Assembly: GCF_026625805.1 (NCBI RefSeq)
Contig: NZ_CP113064.1
Location: 2,644,657 to 2,708,656 of the forward strand
Length of the DNA: 64,000 nt
Source of the DNA: Brevundimonas sp. SL130
Lineage (GTDB): Bacteria; Pseudomonadota; Alphaproteobacteria; Caulobacterales; Caulobacteraceae
Reading direction: 5' to 3'
In this document: positions 1 to 8,746 of the stretch, piece after piece
Layout: the number at the start of each line of letters is the position of its first letter
Position numbering within the stretch: position 1 is the stretch's first letter
Program-made: the position numbers and the translations under genes
The notes under the pieces: generated by a model
The model's database searches: none
What the model was told of the DNA's origin: nothing
Seen by the model: the letters and a program-made list of their open reading frames with translations, nothing else

Positions 1-147
1 GTCGATGCTGTCGACCTTGCGCCCGTTCAGTTCCTTGTCCAGCCGCTGCGGCACCCGCCCCAGGGCCGTCGTCGTCCAATCGCCGATAAGGCGCAGCTTC
101 GCCGCGCCTTGGCCGGCGTCCGTGATTTCGTAACCGGTCTGGCTCAT
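1..147 (-). CDS. MlaE-like ABC transporter permease with N-terminal STAS-like region (partial, 5' end only)
   Basis: Only the first 49 codons are in the window; the gene continues past base 1. The start is the ATG at 147-145. The translation begins MSQTGYEITDAGQGAAKLRL and goes on with a GDWTTTALG stretch. This resembles the STAS-like N-terminal extension found on alphaproteobacterial MlaE/DUF140 permeases, which form the membrane part of the Mla phospholipid transporter of the outer-membrane lipid asymmetry pathway. The assignment rests on this short segment, and the transmembrane part is not visible. It lies downstream of the decayed glycosylase fragment, on the same strand. Confidence 0.5.
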   Translation of the reverse strand, partial: MSQTGYEITDAGQGAAKLRLIGDWTTTALGRVPQRLDKELNGRKVDSID

Positions 148-374
148 TGCGCCCCGAAAGTCAGAACGGGCCTCGGACAATCCCCTTCTACGCGGGGATC
201 AGCCGAAATCCAGACTCGCCTAATGGTCAAGCCTCCGAATGAAGTCAACGCACGATGACATTCGTGCGCCGCTTTAGTCTCGCACTGTGTCGAACCTGCG
301 CGGCTCATCTCATCTCCCCGAACCGCCACGCTGGCGGCCTATCCAAACGCCATCGACCGGGATTCGTTCGGCCA

Positions 375-587
375 TCAGCCTATAAGGCGCCGCGCAGCGA
401 TCAGATCAGCGATAAATCCACGGCGCGCCTCGGCTTTCGCCGCCGCGTCGGGCAGACGCAGCAGATAGGCGGGTTGGACGGTCACCATGCCGACCGACCC
501 GTCGTCCCGAGGGCCAGAACCACCTTCGGCCGGATCAGCCGTCGCTCGGCGTCTTGTGCAGCCTTCGCTTGCCGCCACACCGACCGC
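375..587 (-). pseudogene. Decayed C-terminal remnant of a uracil-DNA glycosylase (UDG family 4/UdgX-like)
   Basis: Two minus-strand frames each carry part of a UDG C-terminus. The upstream frame (about 568-482) reads AERRLIRPKVVLALGTTG and then hits a stop. A second frame carries on with VTVQPAYLLRLPDAAAKAEA and ends ADLIAARRLIG at 375. In intact relatives the RPKVVxALG strand and the HPxxLLRxPD loop are separated by about 40 residues. Here they are almost adjacent and out of frame, so there has been a deletion with frameshift, and the usual histidine of HPxxLL is Gln. The rest of the gene is missing because flgL ends at 588. An intact family-4 UDG lies at 53381-54178. The bases from 148 to 374 show no convincing gene. 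Confidence 0.65.
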
Positions 588-1553
588 TTAGCGAAGAATA
601 TCCAGCAGCGACGTATTGCGGAGCGAGTTGATCACCTGGGCCGACGCCTCGATCGCCACCTGGGCCGCCTGTAGGTCGGTGATGGCTTGCGCGGGATCGT
701 ATCCCGCCTTGTCGGTCATCAGCTTGTCGAGGGCCAGCTTCTGGGATTCGTGCGCATCCAGCGCCGACTCGACCTGATTTTGAACCAGTCCGTTCTTGGC
801 CGTCTGGTTCGTCAGCCCCTCGTTCGCGTTGCCGAACTCCCCCATCTGGGCGGTCAGGAAGGCGACGACATTCGCACCCGGCTGGCCGGTCAGAGTGCCC
901 GCTCCAGTCGGCGTATAGGTGACGCTGCCGATCGTGACCGGGATTCCGTTCTGATAGGCCTGCATGTTCCGGAACACCTCGGTCAGAGGCCCGCCGATCT
1001 CGTTGGCCAAAAAGCCCGTCTCGACCATGGTGTTTTCGTCGATGCGCGACTTCTGCTTCAGGTCGTCATTGGCGAAGGTCGAGGCGGTCGAAGGCGCGGC
1101 GGCCAGGGCCGCCATTGTCGCGGCTGTCGCCGGCGGCGCATCGCCGCGTCCGCCACCAAACAGATAGGCCCCCTGGTGTTCGGCGTTCAGCCCGCTCTGA
1201 ACAGTCTGATACTGAAGACCCAGCTCAGTCATCATATTGGTGATGTTGCCCGCCGCGATGCCGTTGGCGATGGCCTCCCGCGCCGCCACGCCGGCGTCGT
1301 AGATGCGGTTCATGGCTAGGTCCTGCGCGCTCAGCCGCGCCGCAGCACTCTCTCCGGCGCCGATGAACCCCTCCAGCCGCGCCTGGGTCGAAGTCAGACT
1401 GGTCAGTTGCTCGGCGCCCCGGCCATAGCCGGACATGTCGGTGGCGATGGTGCCGCTGTCGATCCGTTCCTGAGCCTGCTCGGCGCGGTTCTGGGCGCTC
1501 ATCAGATTCAGAAGCGCCGACTGATAATTTCCGAAGGTGGCGACACGCGTCAT
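588..1553 (-). CDS. flgL: Flagellar hook-filament junction protein FlgL
   Basis: A 321-residue HAP3-type protein that caps the hook-filament junction together with FlgK. The flagellin-like N-terminal helix (NYQSALLNLMSAQNRAEQAQ, followed by the GTIATDMSGYGRGAEQL region) and the C-terminal helix (AQVAIEASAQVINSLRNTSL, ending LLDILR) are typical of D0/D1 segments, with a variable middle. Its ATG overlaps the flgK stop as TAATG, so the two are translationally coupled in one operon read from the sigma-54 promoter near 3810-3824. Product is exported through the flagellar type III apparatus, so no signal peptide is expected or seen. Confidence 0.95.
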   Translation of the reverse strand: MTRVATFGNYQSALLNLMSAQNRAEQAQERIDSGTIATDMSGYGRGAEQLTSLTSTQARLEGFIGAGESAAARLSAQDLAMNRIYDAGVAAREAIANGIAAGNITNMMTELGLQYQTVQSGLNAEHQGAYLFGGGRGDAPPATAATMAALAAAPSTASTFANDDLKQKSRIDENTMVETGFLANEIGGPLTEVFRNMQAYQNGIPVTIGSVTYTPTGAGTLTGQPGANVVAFLTAQMGEFGNANEGLTNQTAKNGLVQNQVESALDAHESQKLALDKLMTDKAGYDPAQAITDLQAAQVAIEASAQVINSLRNTSLLDILR

Positions 1554-3667
1554 TATAGGATCCCGATCAGCACGTCGTACATGTCCTTGCTCGCCTGGAT
1601 CAGACGGGCGGAGGCGTTGTAGGCCTGTTGGAAGGTGGTCATGTTGACCAGTTCCTCGTCCATATTGACCCCCTCGGAGGCGTTGCGACGATTATCGGCT
1701 TCCTGGGCGATGGCCGTGGCAGTCTCGCTGGCGGTCTTCGCCGCCGAGGCCTTGCCCCCGATGTCGCCCGCGAAGTCCGCCGCATAGGCCGACAGGCTCT
1801 TGGTCCCGCCGCTGTTGCCGCCGGCGGCGGCGAAGCTGACGTTCTTGCGGCCAGCGTCCGCCAGCAGTAGTCCGCCGCGGCCGTCGTTCTTGCTCAAGGC
1901 CGAGGTTCCCGCCGCCGCCGACAGGTTCAACTGGGCCAGGGCCAGCTTTTCCGGATCACTCTGGATGTCGCTGCGGACAGAATAGGCGCCCGCCCGCGTC
2001 GCCCCCGTCTCGCCCAGGCCGAACAGTTGCGACATCGACACCCCCGAAGGGGTTTGGGTCGTATTGTCCTTAACCACGCTCAGGGTCGTGGAGGCCGAGT
2101 CATAGGCCTTGAAGCTCAGCGTCCCGGCCGCGTTCAGGCTGAAGGCGCCGTAGCGCCCCACGCCGCCGACCGGATCGTTCAGCGCCGTCAGCAGTTCGCC
2201 CATGGTGCCGGTGCCCGTCGGGACGGCGATGGTGACATCCCGCAACCGGGCGCCGGAAGCGCTGCCGATGCGGAAGGTCAAGCTTTCTCCCGTGTCGAAG
2301 CCATGCTGCGACGTCAGGGTCAGGCCGGTGTCATAGAAGGTGGGCGTCGTGGTGCTGACCAGGTCGTTCAACCCGAACCAGTGGGAAAAGCCCCGCCCGC
2401 CCTTGCTGCTGGGGCTTGTCGCGTCGTCGGCCACCGCGACGCCGTTGCCGCCCTGCCCCTCAATCCGCAGCTGCCCGTCGAAGAACCCGACCGTGGCCTC
2501 GCCCCCCAGTTGCGCATTGACCGTGGCGAGGAAGGTGGTCGGATCGGCGGCGACGCCGTTCACGGTCATGGTGGCGCCCGAGAAGACGATCTCGGCCGAG
2601 GCCTGGATCACACCTGCGCTGTCCACCGCCGTGATCGTCGTCGTGCCGGTAAAGCCCGTCAGGGCCGTCGTCAGCGACTGACCGGTGTTTCGACCGCTCA
2701 GCAGGGTCGGGGCCGGCACGCTGCTGTTGGCGTTGTGCGCCCGGTTCAGCTCGTCCGCCAGCTTGGCCGTCAGTTCGCCCAGGCGGGCCGCCGCCGCCGG
2801 GGCGTCGGTGTCGCGCAGCTCGATGAGGCCGCGAATTTCACCCGACGACACCCCGTCCAGCAGGGGCCAGCGCGTACCGTTCGGCTCGGTCACCATGATG
2901 TCCGAGAAGGCCGTCATGGAATCGACGGTCCCTGCGGCCTTGTAGGACAGCACCGCATGCCCGTCGCCGACCAGGGTCATGCCCGTGCCGGTGCGCAACG
3001 TCACGCCGCCGTTCGCCCGCGTCTCGATCTTGACGTCCATGTACTGGGACAGTTCGTTGATCAACGTCTGCTGCGCGTTCTGGGCCCCGGTCACATCCTG
3101 ACTGATGATCGAGCCGGCGGCGATCGTCTTGTTCAGCTTGTCGATCTGCTCCAGCAGCGGATTGACCGTGTCGACGGCGCTCAGCAGACGACTGTCCGCC
3201 TCCTGCCGCGCCGTCTGGATCTGCGCCGCGATGTTCGCCGCTTCGTTGAACATCGCTTGGGTCTTGTAGACCGTGTCCTGCCGCGCCGCAGACGACGTCG
3301 GGCTTTCGCCCAGGGTCGCATAGCTGGCGAACAGTTTGTCGATCTTGGCGAAGAAGCCGCCGTCGCCGCTGGGGTCGCCGAACTGGGTCTGGATCTGGTC
3401 GTACAGTTCGTACCGCACATTCTGGCGGGCGGCGTCGGCATTGGCGCTCATGCCCGCGGCTTGCAGGAAGCGATTGGTGGCTAGACGAACGCGCGAGACA
3501 TCCACGCCCGCGCCATAGCCTTCGGTCACCGCGGCGGTCTGATCGGCGATCTTGCGGACGTAGCCGGCGGTATTGACGTTGGCGAGGTTGTCCGACGTCA
3601 CGCGCAACTGGGTCTGCGCGGCCTGCAGACCCGTCGTCGCGATGTTCATGATGGACGTCAGCGACAT
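1553..3667 (-). CDS. flgK: Flagellar hook-associated protein FlgK (HAP1)
   Basis: A 704-residue protein that joins the hook to the filament. The first 40 residues carry the rod/hook family motif (LRVTSDNLANVNTAGYVRK), and the last 45 carry the HAP C-terminal helix (NMTTFQQAYNASARLIQASK, then DMYDVLIGIL). The long middle is the variable exposed domain. It is somewhat longer than enteric FlgK (about 550 residues). It is the first gene of the flgK-flgL operon, with a leader of about 140 bases between the start codon and a good sigma-54 promoter. It is divergent from fliK-flgD-flgE, the arrangement known for the Caulobacter flaN/flbG region. Confidence 0.96.
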   Translation of the reverse strand: MSLTSIMNIATTGLQAAQTQLRVTSDNLANVNTAGYVRKIADQTAAVTEGYGAGVDVSRVRLATNRFLQAAGMSANADAARQNVRYELYDQIQTQFGDPSGDGGFFAKIDKLFASYATLGESPTSSAARQDTVYKTQAMFNEAANIAAQIQTARQEADSRLLSAVDTVNPLLEQIDKLNKTIAAGSIISQDVTGAQNAQQTLINELSQYMDVKIETRANGGVTLRTGTGMTLVGDGHAVLSYKAAGTVDSMTAFSDIMVTEPNGTRWPLLDGVSSGEIRGLIELRDTDAPAAAARLGELTAKLADELNRAHNANSSVPAPTLLSGRNTGQSLTTALTGFTGTTTITAVDSAGVIQASAEIVFSGATMTVNGVAADPTTFLATVNAQLGGEATVGFFDGQLRIEGQGGNGVAVADDATSPSSKGGRGFSHWFGLNDLVSTTTPTFYDTGLTLTSQHGFDTGESLTFRIGSASGARLRDVTIAVPTGTGTMGELLTALNDPVGGVGRYGAFSLNAAGTLSFKAYDSASTTLSVVKDNTTQTPSGVSMSQLFGLGETGATRAGAYSVRSDIQSDPEKLALAQLNLSAAAGTSALSKNDGRGGLLLADAGRKNVSFAAAGGNSGGTKSLSAYAADFAGDIGGKASAAKTASETATAIAQEADNRRNASEGVNMDEELVNMTTFQQAYNASARLIQASKDMYDVLIGIL

Positions 3668-3809
3668 GGAACCGTCTCCCTCGCCTCACCCGGCAGGCCC
3701 TGCCCTGCAGCGCGCAAATCTTGCCCGGCCACGCGTCGCCGACGCTCAGGCAGAGCGTTGTTTTTAAACGACATCGCTGATCGCGCGGTCTTCATGACCC
3801 GCAAGGTGC

Positions 3810-3824
3810 GCAAGGCTCGGGCCA
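3810..3824 (-). promoter_or_regulatory. Sigma-54 promoter for flgK-flgL
   Basis: The minus strand reads TGGCCCGAGCCTTGC. This has the invariant GG and GC exactly ten bases apart, as required for a -24/-12 promoter (consensus TGGCAC-N5-TTGC). Late flagellar operons of Caulobacter are transcribed by RpoN with the activator FlbD, so position and gene class agree. The transcript would have a leader of roughly 130 bases. Confidence 0.75.
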
Positions 3825-3893
3825 AATATGTCGCTTGCGACACCTGACCCGCCACTTCCTGACATCACCGACACAGATCCGATGCATTCAGTG

Positions 3894-3932
3894 CCGGGCA
3901 AAAAGTAGCGAAGGGACGGCAAGAAACGCCGC
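3894..3932. promoter_or_regulatory. Two ftr-like enhancer elements (candidate FlbD sites)
   Basis: Two similar blocks lie between the divergent sigma-54 promoters: CCGGGCAAAAAGTAGCG at 3894-3910 and GACGGCAAGAAACGCCGC at 3915-3932. Both share a CGG(G)CAARAA core followed by CG. This resembles the Caulobacter ftr element bound by FlbD, which usually sits about 100 bases from the promoter. They are about 70-85 bases from the flgK promoter and 65-100 from the fliK promoter. The consensus is recalled, not searched, so the call is tentative. The rest of the 405-base gap (3668-4072) holds only leaders and the two promoters. Confidence 0.4.
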
Positions 3933-3993
3933 GCTGCGCGCCAGCCCAACGCTCACTTCCGATTTTCTCCTGCAATATCAATAATGAACAAAC

Positions 3994-4008
3994 TGGCCCG
4001 TCCCTTGC
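3994..4008 (+). promoter_or_regulatory. Sigma-54 promoter for fliK-flgD-flgE
   Basis: The plus strand reads TGGCCCGTCCCTTGC, with GG at 3995-3996 and GC at 4007-4008, exactly ten bases between them. The -24 half (TGGCCCG) is identical to that of the divergent flgK promoter. It lies about 65 bases before the fliK start and would drive the hook operon. Confidence 0.75.
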
Positions 4009-4072
4009 GACAGGCGACGGGAATAGCCAGGCGCAGCAGGCGCCGCCCAGACCTGAAAGTCGCCTGCGCCCC

Positions 4073-6022
4073 ATGTCGTCCGCATTCGCCCTGTTCGCCT
4101 CAGCGCCTCCGGCCTCCGCCGGAACGTCTGCTGCTGCGCCTAGCGGCCAGGACGGCGAGACGGCCGATCTGTTCTCTTCCAAACTCGCCGAAGCCTTCTC
4201 CGGCCTGGGCCAATCCAGGAGCGAGGCGGCAAAGTCCGACACGTCTCTGCGCACGCCTGGGCGGCTCTCGCTTCCGACGATCTCCGCCACCGAGCTTGCT
4301 GCTGTAGAAGCAGAGAGCGCCACAAACCTGACGGTAGAGGTCGCAGCGGCGGAGGCGGCTGACATCGTGGCCGCACCGTCGGCGTCCGAGTCCCCGCCGT
4401 CGGAAGATGATGTGGAATCGGCTGCCCCCCCTGTCGGGGCAGACGCCGCTGCGATCATCCCACAACCCATCGCCCTGCAAGTCATCGTTCCGGTGACCGT
4501 CGAGCCGCCCTCGGCCGACGCCGTCGTCACGGGCGGCGCGATCGAAGCGGCCGGCCTGGTCCCGGCGCCCTCCGCTCCGGACGACCAGGAGGCGGCCGTT
4601 GCCGATCTGGCGGCGTCCATGGCGGCCGGCGACGCCGCGCCGACGGCCAAGCCTGTTGAAACCGCTGAAAAGCCGGCTCCGGTTCAGCAGCCCGTCGCCC
4701 AAGCCGCCGCGCCGTCCGTTGACGCCGTACTGACTTCGACAACCGGCGTCGAGGCCGCGCCGTCGGCGCAGACCGCCACCCCGGCGCCCCAGGGCGCGCC
4801 CACCGAAATGGCGGCAGCGCTACAGCCGCAACCGCAGACCAAGTCGGCAGAGCCGACGACCGCCAAGGCCGAACGCGCCGAGACCGCAGCGCCCGTGGCC
4901 TCAGGCCCGTCCAGCCAAACGAAGACCGCGACCGACGCAGCATCCCTGCTGATGGCGCTGGAAAAGCCGGCGCCGCAGCCCACCTCGAACACGATCAAGA
5001 CCGAGTCCCTTGAGACGGCGCGCCTGACCGATCCTGCCCTGCCCAAACCTGAGGTGAAGGTCACCGTCCAATCGGCCGTCACAGGCGTCCAGACGCCGAC
5101 GACCGTTCAAACCGTCGCCGCCGTCTCGAACCTGGCGGTCGCAGAAGCCGTCAAGGCGGTCGAAGCCCAGGTCGAGACCCAGGCCGAAACCGCTCCGCAA
5201 GACGATCTCTCTCTTCCCGTGATCGAGACGACGCCATCGACACAGACCCCGCCGACGAAGGCCCCAGCGACGACGCCTGCGCCCTTGCGCGCGGCGCCGG
5301 CCAATGCGGCGCCGACCGACGGCGCCGCCCAGACGTCAGATGGATCGAACGTCCTGCCGACCGATCACGTCGTGATGGCCGACGCCGGCTCTAACCTGGG
5401 CCAGACCCGCCAGGCGAGCCTGGGGCAGACCGCGCCGACCGCCGACGACGCGACGACCGCCGCCGCGCCGGTCACCGACACCGCGCCGCTCGACCCGACG
5501 ACGCCCGTGGATACGCCGACGGAGGTCCGCGCACTCGACGCGGCGACCACAACGACGCAGACGGCCGCGTCTTCCCTCTCCCGCGCCACCATCGAGACGA
5601 CCGCCCAGATCGCCGCCCAGATCGCCCGCAAGCTGGAAGGCCGCTCGACCCGGTTCGACATGGTCCTGACGCCTGAGGACCTGGGTCGCGTGGACGTCAG
5701 CCTCGAGATCGGCGCCGACGGCCAGTTGGCCGCGCGCCTAGCCTTCGACAATCCGGCCGCCGCCGCAGAGCTGCGCGGCCGCGCCGACGAACTGCGCCGT
5801 CAGCTTCAGGACGCCGGCTTCCAGGTCGCCAGCGACTCGCTCGACTTCACTCAGCGCGACACGTCATCCGGCGGCGGCTTCGACCGTCAGCAGCAGCAGC
5901 GTCAGTCCCTGTTCGCGGGAGCTGGGCGCCTGACCAACCAGGCCGACCTTTCCGTCACGCCCCCTCCGGGCGCCTGGACCAACCATTCCCAGACGCGCGA
6001 CCGCGTCGATGTGAGGGTCTGA
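4073..6022 (+). CDS. fliK: Flagellar hook-length control protein FliK
   Basis: A 649-residue protein, mostly a low-complexity Ala/Thr/Pro/Glu-rich region acting as the secreted ruler. The conserved Flg_hook C-terminal domain occupies roughly residues 515-610: KLEGRSTRFDMVLTPEDLGR, then VDVSLEIGADGQLAARL and LRRQLQDAGFQV. FliK measures hook length and switches export specificity from hook to filament subunits. The C-terminus is Gln-rich. It is followed after four bases by flgD and then flgE, so the hook operon contains its ruler, its cap and its subunit. Other flagellar rulers have equally poor sequence conservation in the N-terminal part, so identity rests on the C-terminal domain and context. 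Confidence 0.9.
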   Translation: MSSAFALFASAPPASAGTSAAAPSGQDGETADLFSSKLAEAFSGLGQSRSEAAKSDTSLRTPGRLSLPTISATELAAVEAESATNLTVEVAAAEAADIVAAPSASESPPSEDDVESAAPPVGADAAAIIPQPIALQVIVPVTVEPPSADAVVTGGAIEAAGLVPAPSAPDDQEAAVADLAASMAAGDAAPTAKPVETAEKPAPVQQPVAQAAAPSVDAVLTSTTGVEAAPSAQTATPAPQGAPTEMAAALQPQPQTKSAEPTTAKAERAETAAPVASGPSSQTKTATDAASLLMALEKPAPQPTSNTIKTESLETARLTDPALPKPEVKVTVQSAVTGVQTPTTVQTVAAVSNLAVAEAVKAVEAQVETQAETAPQDDLSLPVIETTPSTQTPPTKAPATTPAPLRAAPANAAPTDGAAQTSDGSNVLPTDHVVMADAGSNLGQTRQASLGQTAPTADDATTAAAPVTDTAPLDPTTPVDTPTEVRALDAATTTTQTAASSLSRATIETTAQIAAQIARKLEGRSTRFDMVLTPEDLGRVDVSLEIGADGQLAARLAFDNPAAAAELRGRADELRRQLQDAGFQVASDSLDFTQRDTSSGGGFDRQQQQRQSLFAGAGRLTNQADLSVTPPPGAWTNHSQTRDRVDVRV

Positions 6023-6026
6023 CCCT

Positions 6027-6749
6027 ATGGCCACCGCCATTTCATCCGTCGATGCCCAAGGCCGCTTGACCAGCGGCACTACGGCTTTGGCGTCGAATAT
6101 GGAGACCTTCCTGACGCTGCTGACCACGCAGATGAAAAATCAGGACCCGCTGTCGCCGCTCGACTCCAACGAGTTCACCGCCCAGCTGACGCAGATGTCA
6201 GGGGTGGAGCAGCAACTGCTGACCAATGACCTGCTGACCAGCCTGGTCGCCGCCCAATCGGCCGGCGGTCTGGACAACGCCTCCAACTATATCGGCAAGG
6301 AAGTGACCGCCGCCTGGACCGCCACCTCGCTGGAAGACGGCAAGGCGAGCTGGAGCTACGAACTGGCCGCCGCCGCCGACAAGGTGAAGCTGCAGGTGGT
6401 CGACAGCACCGGCAAGGTGGTCTGGGAAGGCGACGGCCCAGAGAAGGGCATCGGCTTGCACGACTTCGTCTGGGACGGCAAGATGACCAGCGGCGACACG
6501 GCTGAGGACGGCGGCGTCTATACGCTGAAGGTCGCCGCGACCGACGCCAAGAACGCCAAGATCGACAGCCAGGCCCTGATCCGCGGCCGCGTCACCGGCG
6601 TCGAGATGTACGACGGCGCCCCCTATCTGGTGATCGGCGATTCCATACTTCCGCTGTCGACGGTGATCTCGCTGAACGAGATCACCGAAAAGGCAGACAA
6701 TGACGATACGGAGAATCCGAACGTCCCGACCGAGGAGGCGGCCGCATGA
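6027..6749 (+). CDS. flgD: Flagellar hook assembly (hook cap) protein FlgD
   Basis: A 240-residue scaffolding protein needed for polymerisation of FlgE. The N-terminal FlgD signature is clear at residues 25-60 (METFLTLLTTQMKNQDPLSP, followed by LDSNEFTAQLTQMSGVEQ). The central Ig-like/Tudor part includes DSTGKVVWEGDGPEKGIGLH, and the C-terminal fold includes LIRGRVTGVEMYDGAPYLVI. The acidic C-terminal tail is usual in alphaproteobacteria. It sits between fliK and flgE in the same operon. Confidence 0.95.
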   Translation: MATAISSVDAQGRLTSGTTALASNMETFLTLLTTQMKNQDPLSPLDSNEFTAQLTQMSGVEQQLLTNDLLTSLVAAQSAGGLDNASNYIGKEVTAAWTATSLEDGKASWSYELAAAADKVKLQVVDSTGKVVWEGDGPEKGIGLHDFVWDGKMTSGDTAEDGGVYTLKVAATDAKNAKIDSQALIRGRVTGVEMYDGAPYLVIGDSILPLSTVISLNEITEKADNDDTENPNVPTEEAAA

Positions 6750-6795
6750 TGCGCTCCGCCGCCTTCCCGATGACTTCCACTCAAGGAGCGTATTC

Positions 6796-8574
6796 ATGAG
6801 CTTGAACAGCGCAATGCTGGCCGGCGTGTCCGGCCTGGCCGCCAACTCCGCCGCCCTGGCGGCGATTTCCCAGAACATCGCCAACGTCAACACCGTCGGC
6901 TACAAACGCTCGCAGGGCGAGTTCCAGACCCTGGTCAACAGCCAGACCCGCGCGGGCGGCTCCTTCTCCGCCGGCGGCGTCATGTCCGCCACTCGGTCGT
7001 ACATCAGCCAGGAAGGCCAGCTCCAGCGCACGACCGAGAACACCGATCTCGCCGTCAGCGGCCAGGGCTTCTTCGTCACCACGACCCAGGCCGAAAACGT
7101 CGGTGCCACCGATACGCGCCTGTTCACCCGCGCCGGCGCCTTCCGCGTCGACAACCTCGGCTATCTACAGAACAGCGCCGGCCTGTACCTGCAGGGCTGG
7201 CCTGTTGATTCCAACGGCGATATCTCGACCGACCCGTCCGACCTTACGCGCCTTCGCTCGATCAATATCGGCCAGGTCGGCGGTACGGCTGAACCCACAA
7301 CCCGCGTCCAAATCAACGCCAACCTGAGCTCGGGGACGGTCGTGTCGAGCGCCGCCGCCGCTAACAAGTACACCGGTGTCTCTGACGCAGCCGTACCGCC
7401 AGTAGACCATGACGTGGCGGTGTCCTATGTCCGCACCGGCACCAACACTTACACCGTGACGATCGAGACCGGCATCACCAAGATCACCGGCACAGCGACC
7501 TATGCAGCCGGCGTTCTGACCGGCTTCGTCCCGACCGGCGGCGCCAATGGTTCAGCGACCGCCACGGCGACCGACATCACCATCACACCGACCAGCGGCT
7601 CTGCACCAGTGGTCGTCGGGACGCCTTTCGTCCTCGATTTCGCGGACATCGGCATGGCGAGCGACGGCATCGCCGAGACCAAATACGATCCGACAGTCAA
7701 TTCGATGGCGATGTACAATGCCGACGACGACTCGCCTGTCGGCGTCAAGCCAGACTTCAAGATGAACATCCCCGTGTCGGACTCCAAGGGCGGACAGCGA
7801 AATCTGGAAATCCGCTTCCTGAAGAGCGCAGGAGCCAACGAGTGGTATGCCGAAATCGTAGCGGTCCCGGCCGAGGATGTCGTCACCGGCGCTCCTTATT
7901 CCAACGGTCAGATCAAGACCGGCCTGATCGCCTTCACGCCGTCGGGTCGTCTGGACATCGAGACGATGCAGACTTGGCCGGCGGGCAAGGGTCTTTTCGA
8001 CGATCCCGAACAGGCGAGTCTGTCCTTCCTGGAGTCCGACGCTAGCAACACCATCGACCCCGCTGACTCGACTGACGACTACAAGGTCAAATGGGCCGAC
8101 GGCCTTGGCATCGCTGCCCAGACGGTGACCTTGGATCTGAACACCTCGGCCGGCGGGCTCAGCCAGTTGAACACCGCCTCGGTGGTGCAATCGACCGTCA
8201 CCAACGGCACAGCCTTCGGCAATCTGAGCGAAATCACCATCGACGAGAGCGGCTTCGTCACCGCCATCTTCGACAACGGCGTCATGCGCCGCATCGCCCA
8301 GGTCGCCATCGCCACCTTCCCCAGCCCCGACAGCCTGAAAGAGGTGTCCGGCAACGCCTTCGCCGTCAGCCTGGAAAGCGGCACCTTCAACCTGAAGGCG
8401 GCCGGCACTGGCGGCGCAGGCACGGTGGCGGCCCAGCAACTGGAGAGCTCGACCGTCGATCTGTCGGCCGAGTTCACGGGCCTGATCACGACCCAGCGGG
8501 CCTATTCCGCCTCATCCAAGATCATCACCACGGCGGACGAAATGCTCGCCGAGCTGATCAACATCAAACGCTGA
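6796..8574 (+). CDS. flgE: Flagellar hook protein FlgE
   Basis: The 592-residue hook subunit. The start at 6796 is chosen because AAGGAG sits 8 bases before it and the protein then begins MSLNSAMLAGVSGLAANSAA, followed by the hook/rod motif ISQNIANVNTVGYKRSQ. An in-frame upstream extension to 6700 lies inside flgD and is not credible. The SGQGFFVTT loop and the C-terminal helix (LITTQRAYSASSKIITTADE, then MLAELINIKR) complete the family pattern. It is last in the sigma-54 hook operon; no separate promoter is evident in the 46-base gap after flgD. Confidence 0.96.
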   Translation: MSLNSAMLAGVSGLAANSAALAAISQNIANVNTVGYKRSQGEFQTLVNSQTRAGGSFSAGGVMSATRSYISQEGQLQRTTENTDLAVSGQGFFVTTTQAENVGATDTRLFTRAGAFRVDNLGYLQNSAGLYLQGWPVDSNGDISTDPSDLTRLRSINIGQVGGTAEPTTRVQINANLSSGTVVSSAAAANKYTGVSDAAVPPVDHDVAVSYVRTGTNTYTVTIETGITKITGTATYAAGVLTGFVPTGGANGSATATATDITITPTSGSAPVVVGTPFVLDFADIGMASDGIAETKYDPTVNSMAMYNADDDSPVGVKPDFKMNIPVSDSKGGQRNLEIRFLKSAGANEWYAEIVAVPAEDVVTGAPYSNGQIKTGLIAFTPSGRLDIETMQTWPAGKGLFDDPEQASLSFLESDASNTIDPADSTDDYKVKWADGLGIAAQTVTLDLNTSAGGLSQLNTASVVQSTVTNGTAFGNLSEITIDESGFVTAIFDNGVMRRIAQVAIATFPSPDSLKEVSGNAFAVSLESGTFNLKAAGTGGAGTVAAQQLESSTVDLSAEFTGLITTQRAYSASSKIITTADEMLAELINIKR

Positions 8575-8583
8575 TCGGCGAGT

Positions 8584-8598
8584 AACTAAGCGTTAGTT
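8584..8598. promoter_or_regulatory. Small palindrome downstream of flgE, in the sciP upstream region
   Basis: AACTAA-GCG-TTAGTT is a perfect six-base inverted repeat around a three-base spacer, starting about ten bases after the flgE stop. The hairpin would be too weak for a terminator and lacks a T-tract. Its half-sites resemble CtrA-type TTAA/TTAG words, so it may be a second regulator contact in the sciP promoter region. Only the symmetry is certain. Confidence 0.3.
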
Positions 8599-8677
8599 TC
8601 AATGAATCGTCGCTCAAGGAAGGTTTACAGAGTCGTTCGGGCCGGGAGGGATTTTATTCGTTCCTTCACCACGACGC

Positions 8678-8692
8678 TTAAACCGACCTTAG
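8678..8692 (+). promoter_or_regulatory. CtrA-type binding site upstream of sciP
   Basis: TTAA-ACCGACC-TTAG matches the CtrA consensus TTAA-N7-TTAA with a single base difference in the second half. It lies 55-70 bases before the sciP start codon. In Caulobacter, sciP transcription is activated by CtrA, and SciP then blocks CtrA at its targets, so a box here fits that feed-forward loop. Confidence 0.6.
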
Positions 8693-8746
8693 CGGGCCCC
8701 GCCTACATTCATGACACTACGGTGTTGGTGAAAGAGGCATAAGCCC

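Noticed and set aside
255..674. A 139-codon plus-strand frame over the UDG relic and the end of flgL
   Set aside because: Overlaps flgL and the glycosylase remnant; composition is Arg-rich and shows no domain.
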